Position numbers and translations under genes: made by a program. DNA of 64,000 bases from Paenibacillus glycanilyticus NBRC 16618 (GTDB lineage Bacteria > Bacillota > Bacilli > Paenibacillales > Paenibacillaceae): positions 1 to 64,000 of the forward strand of contig NZ_BILY01000039.1 in assembly GCF_004000805.1 (NCBI RefSeq), read 5' to 3'. The notes beneath the pieces were generated by a model. The model searched no databases. It saw only the letters and a program-made list of their open reading frames with translations, and was not told the DNA's origin. This document shows positions 51,364 through 59,958 of the stretch, in pieces. Positions within the stretch are counted from its first letter, which is position 1; every line of letters begins with the position of its first letter.

Positions 51364-52011
51364 ATGGAAAAGCTTCTTGTTATTAATGCGCATGCTACTG
51401 TAGACTCCGCTGCTTCCGTCAGCCTGCAAGTCGGCCATCATTTCATTGAGAATTACCGTAAGCTGAATCCAAACGCACCAATCGAGCAAATCGATCTTTA
51501 TAGTGAAGAAATCCCGGAATTAGACAGTACCGTTCTGGGCGCTTGGGGTAAATTAGCCTCCGGCGAAGAGCTGACGGACGAAGAGAAACGCGTCACCGGC
51601 AGAATGAACGAAATCCTGCAGCAATTCAAGAGCGCAAGGAAATATGTGATTATCATGCCACTTCACAACTTCAATATCCCTTCCCGCCTGAAGGATTACA
51701 TGGATAACGTCATGATCGCTCGCGAGACTTTTAAATATACGGAAAACGGCGGCGTAGGCTTATTGACCGACGGCCGGAGCCTGCTCGTTATCCAAGGCAG
51801 CGGCGGCATCTACACGAATAACGACTGGTACACGGACAACGAATTCTCCCACAAGTACCTCAAATCGATGTTTAACTTCCTCGGCATCGAGGATTACCGG
51901 ATTATCCGCGCGCAAGGCACTAACGTGCTGGATAAAGCGGAAGTACTGGATAAAGCGAAAAAAGAAGCCGAAGAAGCGGCAGCGCGTCTGGCAAGCAAAG
52001 TAACCGTCTAA
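51364..52011 (+). CDS. azoR: FMN-dependent NADH-azoreductase/quinone reductase
   Basis: A 215-residue flavodoxin-fold enzyme. FMN-binding features: MPLHNFNIPSRLKDYMDNV and IQGSGGIYTNN; the N-terminal KLLVINAHATVDSAASVS is typical. Reduces azo compounds and quinones by two electrons with NAD(P)H, protecting against thiol-reactive electrophiles. RBS AGGAGTG. It precedes the HD-domain gene by 32 bp and is divergent from an Rrf2-type regulator. Confidence 0.9.
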   Translation: MEKLLVINAHATVDSAASVSLQVGHHFIENYRKLNPNAPIEQIDLYSEEIPELDSTVLGAWGKLASGEELTDEEKRVTGRMNEILQQFKSARKYVIIMPLHNFNIPSRLKDYMDNVMIARETFKYTENGGVGLLTDGRSLLVIQGSGGIYTNNDWYTDNEFSHKYLKSMFNFLGIEDYRIIRAQGTNVLDKAEVLDKAKKEAEEAAARLASKVTV

Positions 52012-52043
52012 CATTTTGGTTTCGTGAGAGAGGGGGATAATCG

Positions 52044-52682
52044 ATGTCGACTTTTATTGCGGATATCAAGATTCCCGACAGCAAGCTGGCCGTTGAAGCA
52101 GCCGAGTTATTGCGCGAGCACGGCGACGATCTGTTGTGGAATCATTCGAACCGGGTATTTTTGTTTGGGGCGATGAAGGGGAACCTGAATCAAATCAAAT
52201 ACGATCCCGAATTGCTTTATATCAGTTCGCTTTTTCACGATATCGGACTTACCCCCGCCTTCCGAAGCGAGGACAAACGTTTTGAGGTCGATGGGGCTAA
52301 CGCGGTTCGCGATTTCCTTACAAGCCGCGGCGTTTCGGAAGAGTTCATCCGGCTGGCATGGGATGCCGTAGCGCTTCACTCCACCATAGGAATCGTCGAA
52401 TATAAAGAAGCCGAAGTTGCGCTTATGAACTTTGGCGTTGGTTACGATGTCGTGGGGAAAAGTTTCGAACTCATTTCCACCGAAGCGCGGGAGCAAGTCG
52501 TCAAGCATTTTCCTCGCGACAACTTCAAGCACGGGATTCTCCATGCTTTCCTGGATGGGTTTAAGCACAAACCGGAAACGACATACGGCACCATTAACGC
52601 CGACGTGTGCGAGATGCTGCTTCCGGGCTTTAAACGGCCGAATTTCTGCCATAGCGTGCTTCATTCCCCATGGCATGAGTAA
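52044..52682 (+). CDS. HD-domain phosphohydrolase-like protein
   Basis: A 212-residue protein. HD motif residues: NHSNRVFLFG (His), LFHDIGLT (HD) and ALHSTIG (third His). The family includes cyclic-nucleotide and other phosphohydrolases, and in this size range proteins annotated as cyanamide-hydratase-like; the substrate is unknown. In operon with the azoreductase gene, it may share the same redox or electrophile response. Confidence 0.8.
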   Translation: MSTFIADIKIPDSKLAVEAAELLREHGDDLLWNHSNRVFLFGAMKGNLNQIKYDPELLYISSLFHDIGLTPAFRSEDKRFEVDGANAVRDFLTSRGVSEEFIRLAWDAVALHSTIGIVEYKEAEVALMNFGVGYDVVGKSFELISTEAREQVVKHFPRDNFKHGILHAFLDGFKHKPETTYGTINADVCEMLLPGFKRPNFCHSVLHSPWHE

Positions 52683-52740
52683 TCCTTACGACGGCTAAAG
52701 ACGGTTTGGCCAAGAACATTTATCTATAGCAGAGCAATGA

Positions 52741-52782
52741 GAGGCAGTCGAGACCTTGCGGTCTATGACTGCCTCTTTTTTA
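52741..52782 (+). terminator. Terminator after the azoreductase/HD operon
   Basis: GAGGCAGTC...GACTGCCTC followed by six T. The remaining gap to 53082 is AT-rich and shows only a cre-like site and a run-up to a strong RBS; I saw no gene or riboswitch in it. Confidence 0.9.
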
Positions 52783-52875
52783 TTTAATGTTATAAAAATT
52801 AACATTTATCTTACATAATTTGCACTCTGAAGAGATCATTATCAAAAAATCGATGAAATCAGAAAAAACGTGGTG

Positions 52876-52889
52876 TTTAAGCGTTTTCT
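52876..52889. promoter_or_regulatory. cre-like site upstream of the amidase gene
   Basis: TTTAAGCGTTTTCT matches the cre consensus TGWAARCGYTWNCW except at the second base, about 200 bp before the amidase start. Possible CcpA site. Confidence 0.35.
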
Positions 52890-53082
52890 TCGCCTTTCAT
52901 CTTGTTTGAATTACCTAGTTAACCAAACTAAGATTAATCGATAGACGGATAGAGAGATTCAGGGGAGGTTCTTCTATGTAACTTGCATGTCATATATAAT
53001 CATTGTCTCATGCCGCTTTTGTCTACTAAGTAATTATATTTGACATTAATAGACTGGCTTATGCCAATCCAAGGAGGACGCC

Positions 53083-55260
53083 ATGATTAAACCGATTACG
53101 AAATTAGCCAGCCTTGTAATGCTAAGCACCTCACTTCTTTTCACCCCGGTCCTGGATACCGGTGCTTATGCCAGCGGCACAAGCACGCCAACCGCTCTGG
53201 AGCAGCCCCAAGTACAGGAGCCGAAGGCGTTGGTTCAGCTCTCCGGCCCTGCCCTCACCTCGGTCGGCAACTCCTTCGACGTAAACGTATCGCTGACGGG
53301 CGCTACCGGCGATGCAACTGCAGGTAAATTTATTTTCGAATACGACCCGACTCAATTTGAGTATTTATCCGCGACATCAGCTAATTCGGCCGCTACCATT
53401 GCCGGGATAAACGCCGAGTCCGGCAAGGTGACCATCGTAACGACGGATACAACGGGCAGCCTAACAACGGCCGGCACTCTCCTCACCTTGACCTTCAAAG
53501 CCAACACGGCTTCGGATCTAAGCGGAATCACCGGCACGGTTGAGCTTGGCATCGACGACGGAAGCACGGTTCAAACGCCGGAGGAATCGCTTGCCGTCCA
53601 GATTACGGGCGCAGCCGAGGGTGATCTGAATAATAACAACGTCATCGACGTGGGCGATCTCTCCGTCCTGATCAAATACTTCGGTATCGCCTCGGACGAT
53701 CAGAACTGGACGAAGGTTGCAAACGGCGATTTCAACAAAAACAATACCATCGATGTCCAGGATCTCGCCACCTTGGGCAAAAAGGTGCTCTACGACAACG
53801 GTCAGCCCTTCGAACTGATGGAAGCCGATATCATGAGCATTCAGAATGCCATGGCTGCCGGCAAATTGACTTCCGAACAGCTCGTTCAGATGTATCTGGA
53901 CCGGATCAATGAATACGACGATACGATCAATTCGCTTATCACGGTTAATCCGGATGCGCTGGCTACCGCCAAAGCGCTCGACGAAGAGCGCAAGGAACAA
54001 GGTCCGCGCGGTCTTATGCACGGCATTCCGATCATCGTCAAGGATAACTACGATACGCTTGGCATGCCAACAAGCGCAGGCTGTACCTGCCTGAAGGACA
54101 ACCAGACCGTGAGCGACGCCTTCATGATCAAGAAGCTGAAGGATGCCGGAGCGATCATCCTGGCCAAGGCCAACCTGAGCGAATTCGCGATTAACACGGA
54201 CACGAACAGCTCGTTGGGCGGACAAACGTGGAATCCTTACAATATTAAACTAAACCCGGGCGGCTCCAGCGGCGGTACAGGCGCATCGCTTGCATCCAAC
54301 TTTGGCGTAGCCGGTCTCGGCACCGATACAGGCGGTTCGATCCGCATCCCTTCGTCATGGAATAGCATTGTCGGCATCCGTCCAACGATTGGCCTGACAA
54401 GCCGCGACGGCATTATTCCGCTCGCGCTGTCCCAGGACGTAGGCGGACCAATGGCGAGAAACGTATCCGACGCAGCTATTCTGCTTGACGCGGTCAGCGG
54501 CTACGATCCGAACGATATCGCCACAGCAGGAAGCGTCGGCAGAAAGCCAGTCAGCTACACGAGATTTTTGGACAAGAATGGACTTAAAGGCGCCCGTATC
54601 GGCCTTGTCATGGACAGCAGCGTTATAGGCAACAATCAGGAAGTGCTGGCTCTGCTTAATCAAGCTGCCCAGGATATGCGCGATCAAGGCGCAACGGTAG
54701 TTGGCGTTAACATCCCGAATATCACCGATATTTTGAAATACCCAAGCCTCAGCGGTTATGAATTCAAATTCAACCTGAACGACTACTTGTCCAACGCCAG
54801 GTTTGTCGACCCTAACGTGGTCCGCTATCATTCCCTGCAGGACATTATCAACTCGGGCAACGACTTCCTGCCGGCGCTGCAGAACACGTTGACCACCCGG
54901 AACAACGTCGTGTCGCTTGACACCCAGGAATACAAGGATATCGTGCTGTTCCGGCCGCGCACGACGCAGCAGTCGCTGCTTGGCTTGATGGCCGACAACA
55001 ATCTTGACGCGATCCTGTATCCTTCGACTGCGGGACCTGCCGGTTCCGGCTCCGGTAACGCGAACCGCCTGAGCCCATTCTCCGGCTTCCCGGCAATCAG
55101 CGTTCCGGCTGGTTACGTATCCAGCGGTCTGCCGGTTGGCATTGAGCTGCTTGGACGCCCTTACGAGGAAGGCGAGCTTATCAAGCTTGGCTATGCCTAT
55201 GAACAAGCAACGCATCACCGTGAAGCGCCAACGTCGGTTCCTGCTCTGACCGGCAAATAA
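53083..55260 (+). CDS. Secreted amidase (amidase signature family) with cohesin-like and dockerin modules
   Basis: A 725-residue exported enzyme; RBS AAGGAGG. Signal peptide about 1-30; cohesin-like module about 46-178; dockerin about 180-238 with two calcium loops (DLNNNNVIDVGD and DFNKNNTIDVQD); amidase domain about 245-720. The Ser-Ser-Lys triad is visible: Lys in IIVKDNYDT (320), Ser in NPGGSSGG (395/396) and the nucleophile in GTDTGGSIRIPSS (419). It hydrolyses an amide outside the cell; the substrate is unknown. Having cohesin and dockerin in the same chain allows self-linking. An SLH/cohesin anchor is encoded next. Confidence 0.87.
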   Translation: MIKPITKLASLVMLSTSLLFTPVLDTGAYASGTSTPTALEQPQVQEPKALVQLSGPALTSVGNSFDVNVSLTGATGDATAGKFIFEYDPTQFEYLSATSANSAATIAGINAESGKVTIVTTDTTGSLTTAGTLLTLTFKANTASDLSGITGTVELGIDDGSTVQTPEESLAVQITGAAEGDLNNNNVIDVGDLSVLIKYFGIASDDQNWTKVANGDFNKNNTIDVQDLATLGKKVLYDNGQPFELMEADIMSIQNAMAAGKLTSEQLVQMYLDRINEYDDTINSLITVNPDALATAKALDEERKEQGPRGLMHGIPIIVKDNYDTLGMPTSAGCTCLKDNQTVSDAFMIKKLKDAGAIILAKANLSEFAINTDTNSSLGGQTWNPYNIKLNPGGSSGGTGASLASNFGVAGLGTDTGGSIRIPSSWNSIVGIRPTIGLTSRDGIIPLALSQDVGGPMARNVSDAAILLDAVSGYDPNDIATAGSVGRKPVSYTRFLDKNGLKGARIGLVMDSSVIGNNQEVLALLNQAAQDMRDQGATVVGVNIPNITDILKYPSLSGYEFKFNLNDYLSNARFVDPNVVRYHSLQDIINSGNDFLPALQNTLTTRNNVVSLDTQEYKDIVLFRPRTTQQSLLGLMADNNLDAILYPSTAGPAGSGSGNANRLSPFSGFPAISVPAGYVSSGLPVGIELLGRPYEEGELIKLGYAYEQATHHREAPTSVPALTGK

Positions 55261-55316
55261 AGCACAAGGCCTTCTTTTCGCCGGCGTTTTACTATACGAG
55301 AAAGGACGAATCTGTT

Positions 55317-56948
55317 ATGGCCCGTAAACGACTTTCCTTGCTTGCGACAATCTGCTTGGCGATAGCCATGCTCGTCCCCCATTATGCGATGGCCGCGGCT
55401 GATCCGCCCTCCTTTTCCGTCTCAACCGACAAAAGCGCCCTGAACAGCGGCGATGAGGTTACCGTTACGGTAAAAGGAAGCAAGCTGCAGGATGTATATG
55501 CTTATGAATTACATGTCTATTACGATTCCGATCTGCTGACCTTTAAAACAGGCAGCGAAAAGACGGCCTTGGTCGGCTTCAGCACGCCGGCTAAGGTTGT
55601 CGCGGACGGCGGGGGCGAATCCCATCTCGTATTCGCCCATACGAAGTCGGGAACCTCGCCAGGCGACAGCGGCGATCTAGATCTGGCCTCCTTCACCTTC
55701 ACTGCGGCCGCTAACGGAAAAGCCGACGTCGAGGTCAGAAAAATCCGGCTTGTCGATTCGGCGTTAGCCTCAAGCACGATTGACGGTCATTATGCCGCCT
55801 CCATTCAAATCGGTTCATCGGGAGGCGGTTCAGGAGGATCCGGCGGATCCTCGGGCGGCTCGCCCGCCCAGCCTGCAGGAACCTTAACGGTGACAGCCGA
55901 TCAATTAAAGAATGGTAAACCGATTGAGGTACCGGCATCCGCTGCCGTGATCAAGCTGCCGTCCAATACGGACGAGCTGCTTGGAAAAGGCACGCTGAGC
56001 ATCGTCACCTCCGGCAAAGCTGAGCTGGACATACCTTCAAGCGTGTTCAGCGAACTGAAGACAAGCTTAACCTCAGCGCAGCTGCAAGGCGGCTCGATCT
56101 CCCTGACCATCAAGCCGGTCGAAGGAGCAGCGAAGCCAACACTCGGCGCGGATACCAAGCTAAGCGGATACAGCTACGAGCTGAAGCTGCAATGGATTGC
56201 GGCGGACGGTACTTCGTACGATCTGCATCAATTCAAAGAGCCCGTGACGCTTCGATTGCCGGTAGACGCTTCGATCAATCCGAAGCTGGCGTCCATCTTC
56301 TACCTCCCGGATAGCGGAGCCCCCGAGTTTGTTGGCGGGACGTACGGGAATGGCGTTTATGTTGCGCAGCTCTCGCATTTCAGCTCTTACGCGGTACTCG
56401 AGATCGACAAAAACTTTTCCGACGTCCCTAGCAGCTACTGGGCATCCGGCGTGATTAAGGAGCTCTTCGCGAAACAGATCGTGACCGGCACGACGGCATC
56501 CACCTTCGAGCCGAACCGAAGCGTTACCCGCGCCGAATTCACGGCGCTGCTCGTCAGAGCGCTTGGGCTGAAGGCGGAAGGAACGCCTGCCTTCACGGAT
56601 ATTCCCGCAGGCGCCTGGTATGCGGCCGACGTTGCCACGGCTTACAAAGCAGGCATCGTGCAAGGCGTAAGCAGCACAACGTTCTCCCCTGGCTCCAACA
56701 TTACCCGTCAGGAGATGGCTACGCTCGCGATGCGAGGCTACGAACTCATGAAAGGCAAGCCGCCGGTTACGGCTGCCGAGCCATTCAAGGACGAAGCCTC
56801 CATCTCCGCCTGGGCACTGGATAGCGTTAAGAAAGCCGCTTCGCTTGGCATCGTTCAAGGACGGGCGAAGGGCGAATTCGTTCCGCTTGGCACCTCGACC
56901 CGCGCGGAAGCCGCTCAAATGTTGTACGGAGTAATAAATAAGCTGTAA
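55317..56948 (+). CDS. Secreted cohesin-type protein with three SLH domains (cell-surface anchor)
   Basis: A 543-residue exported protein; signal peptide about 1-27. A cohesin-like module (about 30-165) starts FSVSTDKSALNSGDEVTV and has DVYAYELHVYYDSDLLTF. A Gly/Ser linker (about 168-185) leads to a beta-rich region (about 190-360, PIEVPASAAVIKLPS) similar in plan to that of the protein at 2493-4196. Three SLH repeats close it (about 363-543: FSDVPSSYWASGVIKELFAK and FTDIPAGAWYAADVATAYK). It should be held to the wall and present a docking module for dockerin enzymes, such as the amidase encoded 56 bp upstream. Confidence 0.8.
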   Translation: MARKRLSLLATICLAIAMLVPHYAMAAADPPSFSVSTDKSALNSGDEVTVTVKGSKLQDVYAYELHVYYDSDLLTFKTGSEKTALVGFSTPAKVVADGGGESHLVFAHTKSGTSPGDSGDLDLASFTFTAAANGKADVEVRKIRLVDSALASSTIDGHYAASIQIGSSGGGSGGSGGSSGGSPAQPAGTLTVTADQLKNGKPIEVPASAAVIKLPSNTDELLGKGTLSIVTSGKAELDIPSSVFSELKTSLTSAQLQGGSISLTIKPVEGAAKPTLGADTKLSGYSYELKLQWIAADGTSYDLHQFKEPVTLRLPVDASINPKLASIFYLPDSGAPEFVGGTYGNGVYVAQLSHFSSYAVLEIDKNFSDVPSSYWASGVIKELFAKQIVTGTTASTFEPNRSVTRAEFTALLVRALGLKAEGTPAFTDIPAGAWYAADVATAYKAGIVQGVSSTTFSPGSNITRQEMATLAMRGYELMKGKPPVTAAEPFKDEASISAWALDSVKKAASLGIVQGRAKGEFVPLGTSTRAEAAQMLYGVINKL

Positions 56949-56989
56949 GCCCGGTTCACCGGGAACATAGCCATTCGAATCATCATCAG

Positions 56990-57024
56990 AACCGGAAGGG
57001 ATTTTATCCCCTTCCGGTTTTTTT
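56990..57024 (+). terminator. Terminator after the second surface module
   Basis: AACCGGAAGGG...CCCTTCCGGTTTTTTT-type hairpin with a seven-T run, about 40 bp after the stop. Confidence 0.9.
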
Positions 57025-57089
57025 CATTTGTTTACATTGCCCCACCATCCTCTTCTAAAAACTTTTTACAAATTTTATTCAAAACGCCG

Positions 57090-57148
57090 TTGACGAGACA
57101 CCAAAAGGTGTCATATACTGAAAACATAAAACGACACCAAAAGGTGTC
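57090..57148 (+). promoter_or_regulatory. Promoter with operator in its spacer and a second identical operator downstream
   Basis: TTGACG (57090-57095), 18 bp, TATACT (57114-57119) form the core promoter. The palindrome GACACCAAAAGGTGTC fills the spacer (57097-57112) and is repeated exactly at 57133-57148, just after the likely start. This is the plan of strong repression by a dimeric regulator (for example of the ArsR, MarR or TetR type). No regulator gene lies in the adjoining sequence. Confidence 0.8.
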
Positions 57149-57220
57149 CTATTAAAGCAAACGACATACAGCGAAGTCGCAGCTCGCATAAAAACAAACC
57201 CATTCGAGGAGGAAATGAAA

Positions 57221-57643
57221 ATGAGTAAAACAGTTGGCGCGGTAACATCCGCAAACGCAGGAACTAAGGTTCATGGAAAAAAGGTCGCCTATTGGTCCGT
57301 TACCCTGCTGCTTGCAGGAGCTCTTACTCTCAGCGGTCTCGGACAGCTGATGAAATTAGGCGGGAATGTCGATCTCGTCGCGAATCTGGGGTACCCCCTG
57401 TATATCATGCAGATTTTAGGGGTTTGGAAGCTGCTTGGCGTGATTGCCGTCCTTGCACCGCGTTTCCCACGGCTGAAGGAATGGACGCATGCCGGGATCT
57501 TCTTCTTGATGACGGGCGCCGCCTTCTCCCATCTGCTTGATCACGATTACGGAGCCGGCGGGTTCAACGTGATCCTTCCGCTGGTCTATGCCGCCCTAAA
57601 TATCGCATCGTGGGCACTGCGCCCGGAGAGCCGTAAGCTCTAG
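57221..57643 (+). CDS. DoxX-family membrane protein
   Basis: A 140-residue protein with four membrane segments; ATG at 57221 chosen, nine bases behind GAGGAGG (an ATG two codons earlier is too close). Motifs: GLGQLMKLGGNVDLVANLGYP, LGVWKLLGVIAVLAPRFPRLKEWTHAGIFF (shown in part) and SHLLDHD. DoxX-like proteins are linked to redox and thiol stress, and genes of this type often travel with an AHSA1/SRPBCC gene and an ArsR-type repressor. The AHSA1 gene follows here but is broken. Confidence 0.85.
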   Translation: MSKTVGAVTSANAGTKVHGKKVAYWSVTLLLAGALTLSGLGQLMKLGGNVDLVANLGYPLYIMQILGVWKLLGVIAVLAPRFPRLKEWTHAGIFFLMTGAAFSHLLDHDYGAGGFNVILPLVYAALNIASWALRPESRKL

Positions 57644-57656
57644 AGCACAATTTTTG

Positions 57657-57911
57657 CGGACTCCGCCAACGGAATATTGGGGCGGCATCATTGACGGCGA
57701 AGTGTTGACGGTGGACGTTTGCAATAAATTGTCCTATACGTGGAACAGCGGCGGGATGAAGCAAACTGTCACTTGAACGCTGCAAGAAGCAGGAGACGGC
57801 AAGGTTAACCTTCATCTCGAGCAGGCCGGAATCACGAATGAACAAGCGCTGAATGGCGCCAAGTACGGCTGGAGCAAATGGTGCGGCGATCTTGAGAAGA
57901 TCGTTGCTTAA
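57657..57911 (+). pseudogene. AHSA1/SRPBCC-domain gene remnant
   Basis: An open frame starting right after the doxX-type stop encodes TPPTEYWGGIIDGEVLTVDV, then NKLSYTWNSGGMKQTVT, a stop (TGA at 57774, where the family has Trp, TGG), then TLQEAGDGKVNLHLEQ and YGWSKWCGDLEKIVA. This is the C-terminal half of an AHSA1-type protein. The N-terminal half is missing and no start codon is evident, so the gene is both truncated and interrupted. Confidence 0.85.
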
Positions 57912-57945
57912 GAGGCGACAGACATGTCGCTCGGCAGGATTTAGC

Positions 57946-58135
57946 TACGTTGGATTGAATGCAGCGTAATGCAGCTTTTTTGACCGACAGCTTAAGCTAC
58001 ATTGGATTGAATACAGTAGAATTGGCTTAAAGTGACCGATTCGGTTCATTCCGGCCACTTTCACTGGAATAAATCCAACATAGCACCGCACTGCCTCCCT
58101 TTTGGGCTAATTTTAATGGAGGAAATCCAGCGTAG
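57946..58135. repeat. Four-palindrome intergenic repeat, copy 4
   Basis: Units centred near 57957, 58009, 58071 and 58123 (distances 52, 62, 52). Units 1 and 2 start TACRTTGGATTGAAT; units 3 and 4 are TGGA-N5-TCCA ending in AACATAG or GCGTAG. It lies between the AHSA1 remnant and the convergent ABC transporter gene. Confidence 0.82.
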
Positions 58136-58185
58136 GCGCTCTGGCCCGGGCTAGTGGTTGTTGTTTATGGAGCACTATAAACAAA

Positions 58186-58221
58186 CGGCCCCCGCAGAGT
58201 CTATGCTCCCGGGGGCTGTTC
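58186..58221 (-). terminator. Terminator after the second binding-protein gene
   Basis: AACAGCCCCCGGGAG...TGCGGGGGCCGTT on the minus strand (arms AGCCCCCG/CGGGGGC), 14 bp past the stop. Confidence 0.78.
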
Positions 58222-58234
58222 TATTTCAAAATCC

Positions 58235-59923
58235 CTATTTCAAAATTTCCTCCTGCGTCGCCTTCTGATCCTTCACGATCTGGAAGATATCGTCCGGCAT
58301 CAGCGCCGTATCTTTGTTGGCCGTGTACCATTCTTGGTAGAATGCGTCCAGCTTATCGCCGTTGTACTTCTTCCACAGCGCTTGCATCTCGGTTAACGCT
58401 TTATCCGTTGTATAGCCTCCGCCGCTTACAATCGCTTTTGTCATTAGGTTGCCGATCTCGGTGTTGGCATTCTGGAAGTCTACCAGCAGGTCCTGCGGAA
58501 CCGTCGGCAGATGCTCCAAGTGAGTCAGGCCAGGGAACTGCGCGCCTTGATCGATCATATTGTAGAAGATGTCCATGTTTTCCTTGAATTTCTCCTTCGC
58601 AAGCTTCTCATCCGGCTTATCAGGATTAAAGCTGCTTGCCGTGAACGAGCATTTGCCGCCACTTACAACCGAGAAGATCATGTTGTAGTCCTGGCCCAGG
58701 TAGCCAAGCTCCGTCTTGTTCTTCTCTTGGTCGATCGGGTTCGGACAGCCTGTTGGACCTGCTTGCCAATGCGTACCCTCAATACCGTTCGTCAGCGTTC
58801 TGCCGGTGTCCGGTTCGGACAGGAAGTCCACATATTTCATGACAGCCTCAGGATTCTTCGCATTGCGGTTCACCACGGCCGTCAGCTGCACCGGATTGTT
58901 AATCCAGTTAATGAACTGGCCGCGCGGAGATTTCGGATAAGGCATAATTTCCAGCTTAGCGCCCGGAGCATTCGCTTGAAGCGTTGCATAATCCGTAATC
59001 CAGAGACGGTTCCAGAAGCTGTAATTCGATTGAACAAGGAACATGCCTGTCTTGCCGTTCAGGAAGTCCTGGCGGGCCTTCGCGCCGTTATTGTCGGTAA
59101 TGTAGTCTTTATCGATAATGCCTTCGTCATAGAGACGTTTGGTGAAGTCGATGTATTCCTCGAAGTTATCCCATGTGCGTACCAAGGTTCCGTTCTCGTC
59201 TTTATAAGAGTTGCTGAGGTTGGTTCCGCCGAAAATATCCCCAAGACCCGGGCCTACGTTAAGACCGTACGTATCCTTCTTGCCATTGCCGTCCGGATCC
59301 TGCTCGGTGAACGCCTTGGCCACCTGATACATCTCTTCCGTTGTTTTCGGCATGGTCAAGTTCAGCTTGTCCAGCCAGTCTTGGCGAATCGCGATAATGA
59401 ACTGCGGAATCGCTTCGTTCAGCTTGCCGAACTCGTAGATCTTGCCGTCGGACTTAACGGATACCTGCTTCAGAATCGGATTATCCTCCAGCAGTTTTTT
59501 GTAGGTCGTGCTGTACTGGTTGATCATATCGTCCAGCGGCATCAGCTGCTTCTGGTCATAGAGAGGGTTCTTGATGTTAGGATCGAACTCGAAGATCAGA
59601 TCCGGCGCGCTGCCGGATGCGAACAGCGTATTCAGCTTCTGCTTGGACTCCGTCCGCGGAATAGCCGTGAATTTCACGTTTGTCGGGCTGTTCTCGTTAA
59701 TCCACTGGGTCCAGCGGTTTTTCTCCATCGTGCCTTCGGAAGCCGCGATCAATCCACGGTCGTACACCGTTGCGCTGATCGTCGGCTTTTTGCCTCTGTC
59801 GCCGTCGGCGGATTTGCCGCCGCTGTTATCTGCATTGTCGTTGCTGCCGCAGGCTGCCAGAACCCCAAGCAGGGTTACCGATGCGCCGGCCAGCAAGACG
59901 TTTCTCTTCGTCATCTTTACCAT
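58235..59923 (-). CDS. Extracellular solute-binding lipoprotein, LplA type (second system)
   Basis: A 562-residue lipoprotein; lipobox LAAC (Cys about 25) after a basic start MVKMTKRNVLL, then a family 1 sugar-binding fold (about 45-560) with WTQWINENSPTNVKF and LPTVPQDLLVDF. RBS GGGGGA. It is the last gene of an operon after its two permeases (35 bp gap), an order reversed from the other Lpl system in this window. Confidence 0.9.
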   Translation of the reverse strand: MVKMTKRNVLLAGASVTLLGVLAACGSNDNADNSGGKSADGDRGKKPTISATVYDRGLIAASEGTMEKNRWTQWINENSPTNVKFTAIPRTESKQKLNTLFASGSAPDLIFEFDPNIKNPLYDQKQLMPLDDMINQYSTTYKKLLEDNPILKQVSVKSDGKIYEFGKLNEAIPQFIIAIRQDWLDKLNLTMPKTTEEMYQVAKAFTEQDPDGNGKKDTYGLNVGPGLGDIFGGTNLSNSYKDENGTLVRTWDNFEEYIDFTKRLYDEGIIDKDYITDNNGAKARQDFLNGKTGMFLVQSNYSFWNRLWITDYATLQANAPGAKLEIMPYPKSPRGQFINWINNPVQLTAVVNRNAKNPEAVMKYVDFLSEPDTGRTLTNGIEGTHWQAGPTGCPNPIDQEKNKTELGYLGQDYNMIFSVVSGGKCSFTASSFNPDKPDEKLAKEKFKENMDIFYNMIDQGAQFPGLTHLEHLPTVPQDLLVDFQNANTEIGNLMTKAIVSGGGYTTDKALTEMQALWKKYNGDKLDAFYQEWYTANKDTALMPDDIFQIVKDQKATQEEILK

Positions 59924-59958
59924 TTATCTATTCCCCCATAGCCATAATGTAAAGTTAG

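Noticed and set aside
52783-53082. Riboswitch (for example cyclic-di-GMP) before the amidase gene
   Set aside because: I looked for conserved riboswitch core motifs and found none; only a cre-like site and a strong RBS are visible.
53083-56948. Cellulosome locus
   Set aside because: Cohesin and dockerin modules are present, but no cellulase, carbohydrate-binding module or multi-cohesin scaffoldin is seen.
58511-59941. 476-codon plus-strand open frame
   Set aside because: It runs opposite to the second binding-protein gene and has no recognisable motif; the binding protein is clearly the true gene.
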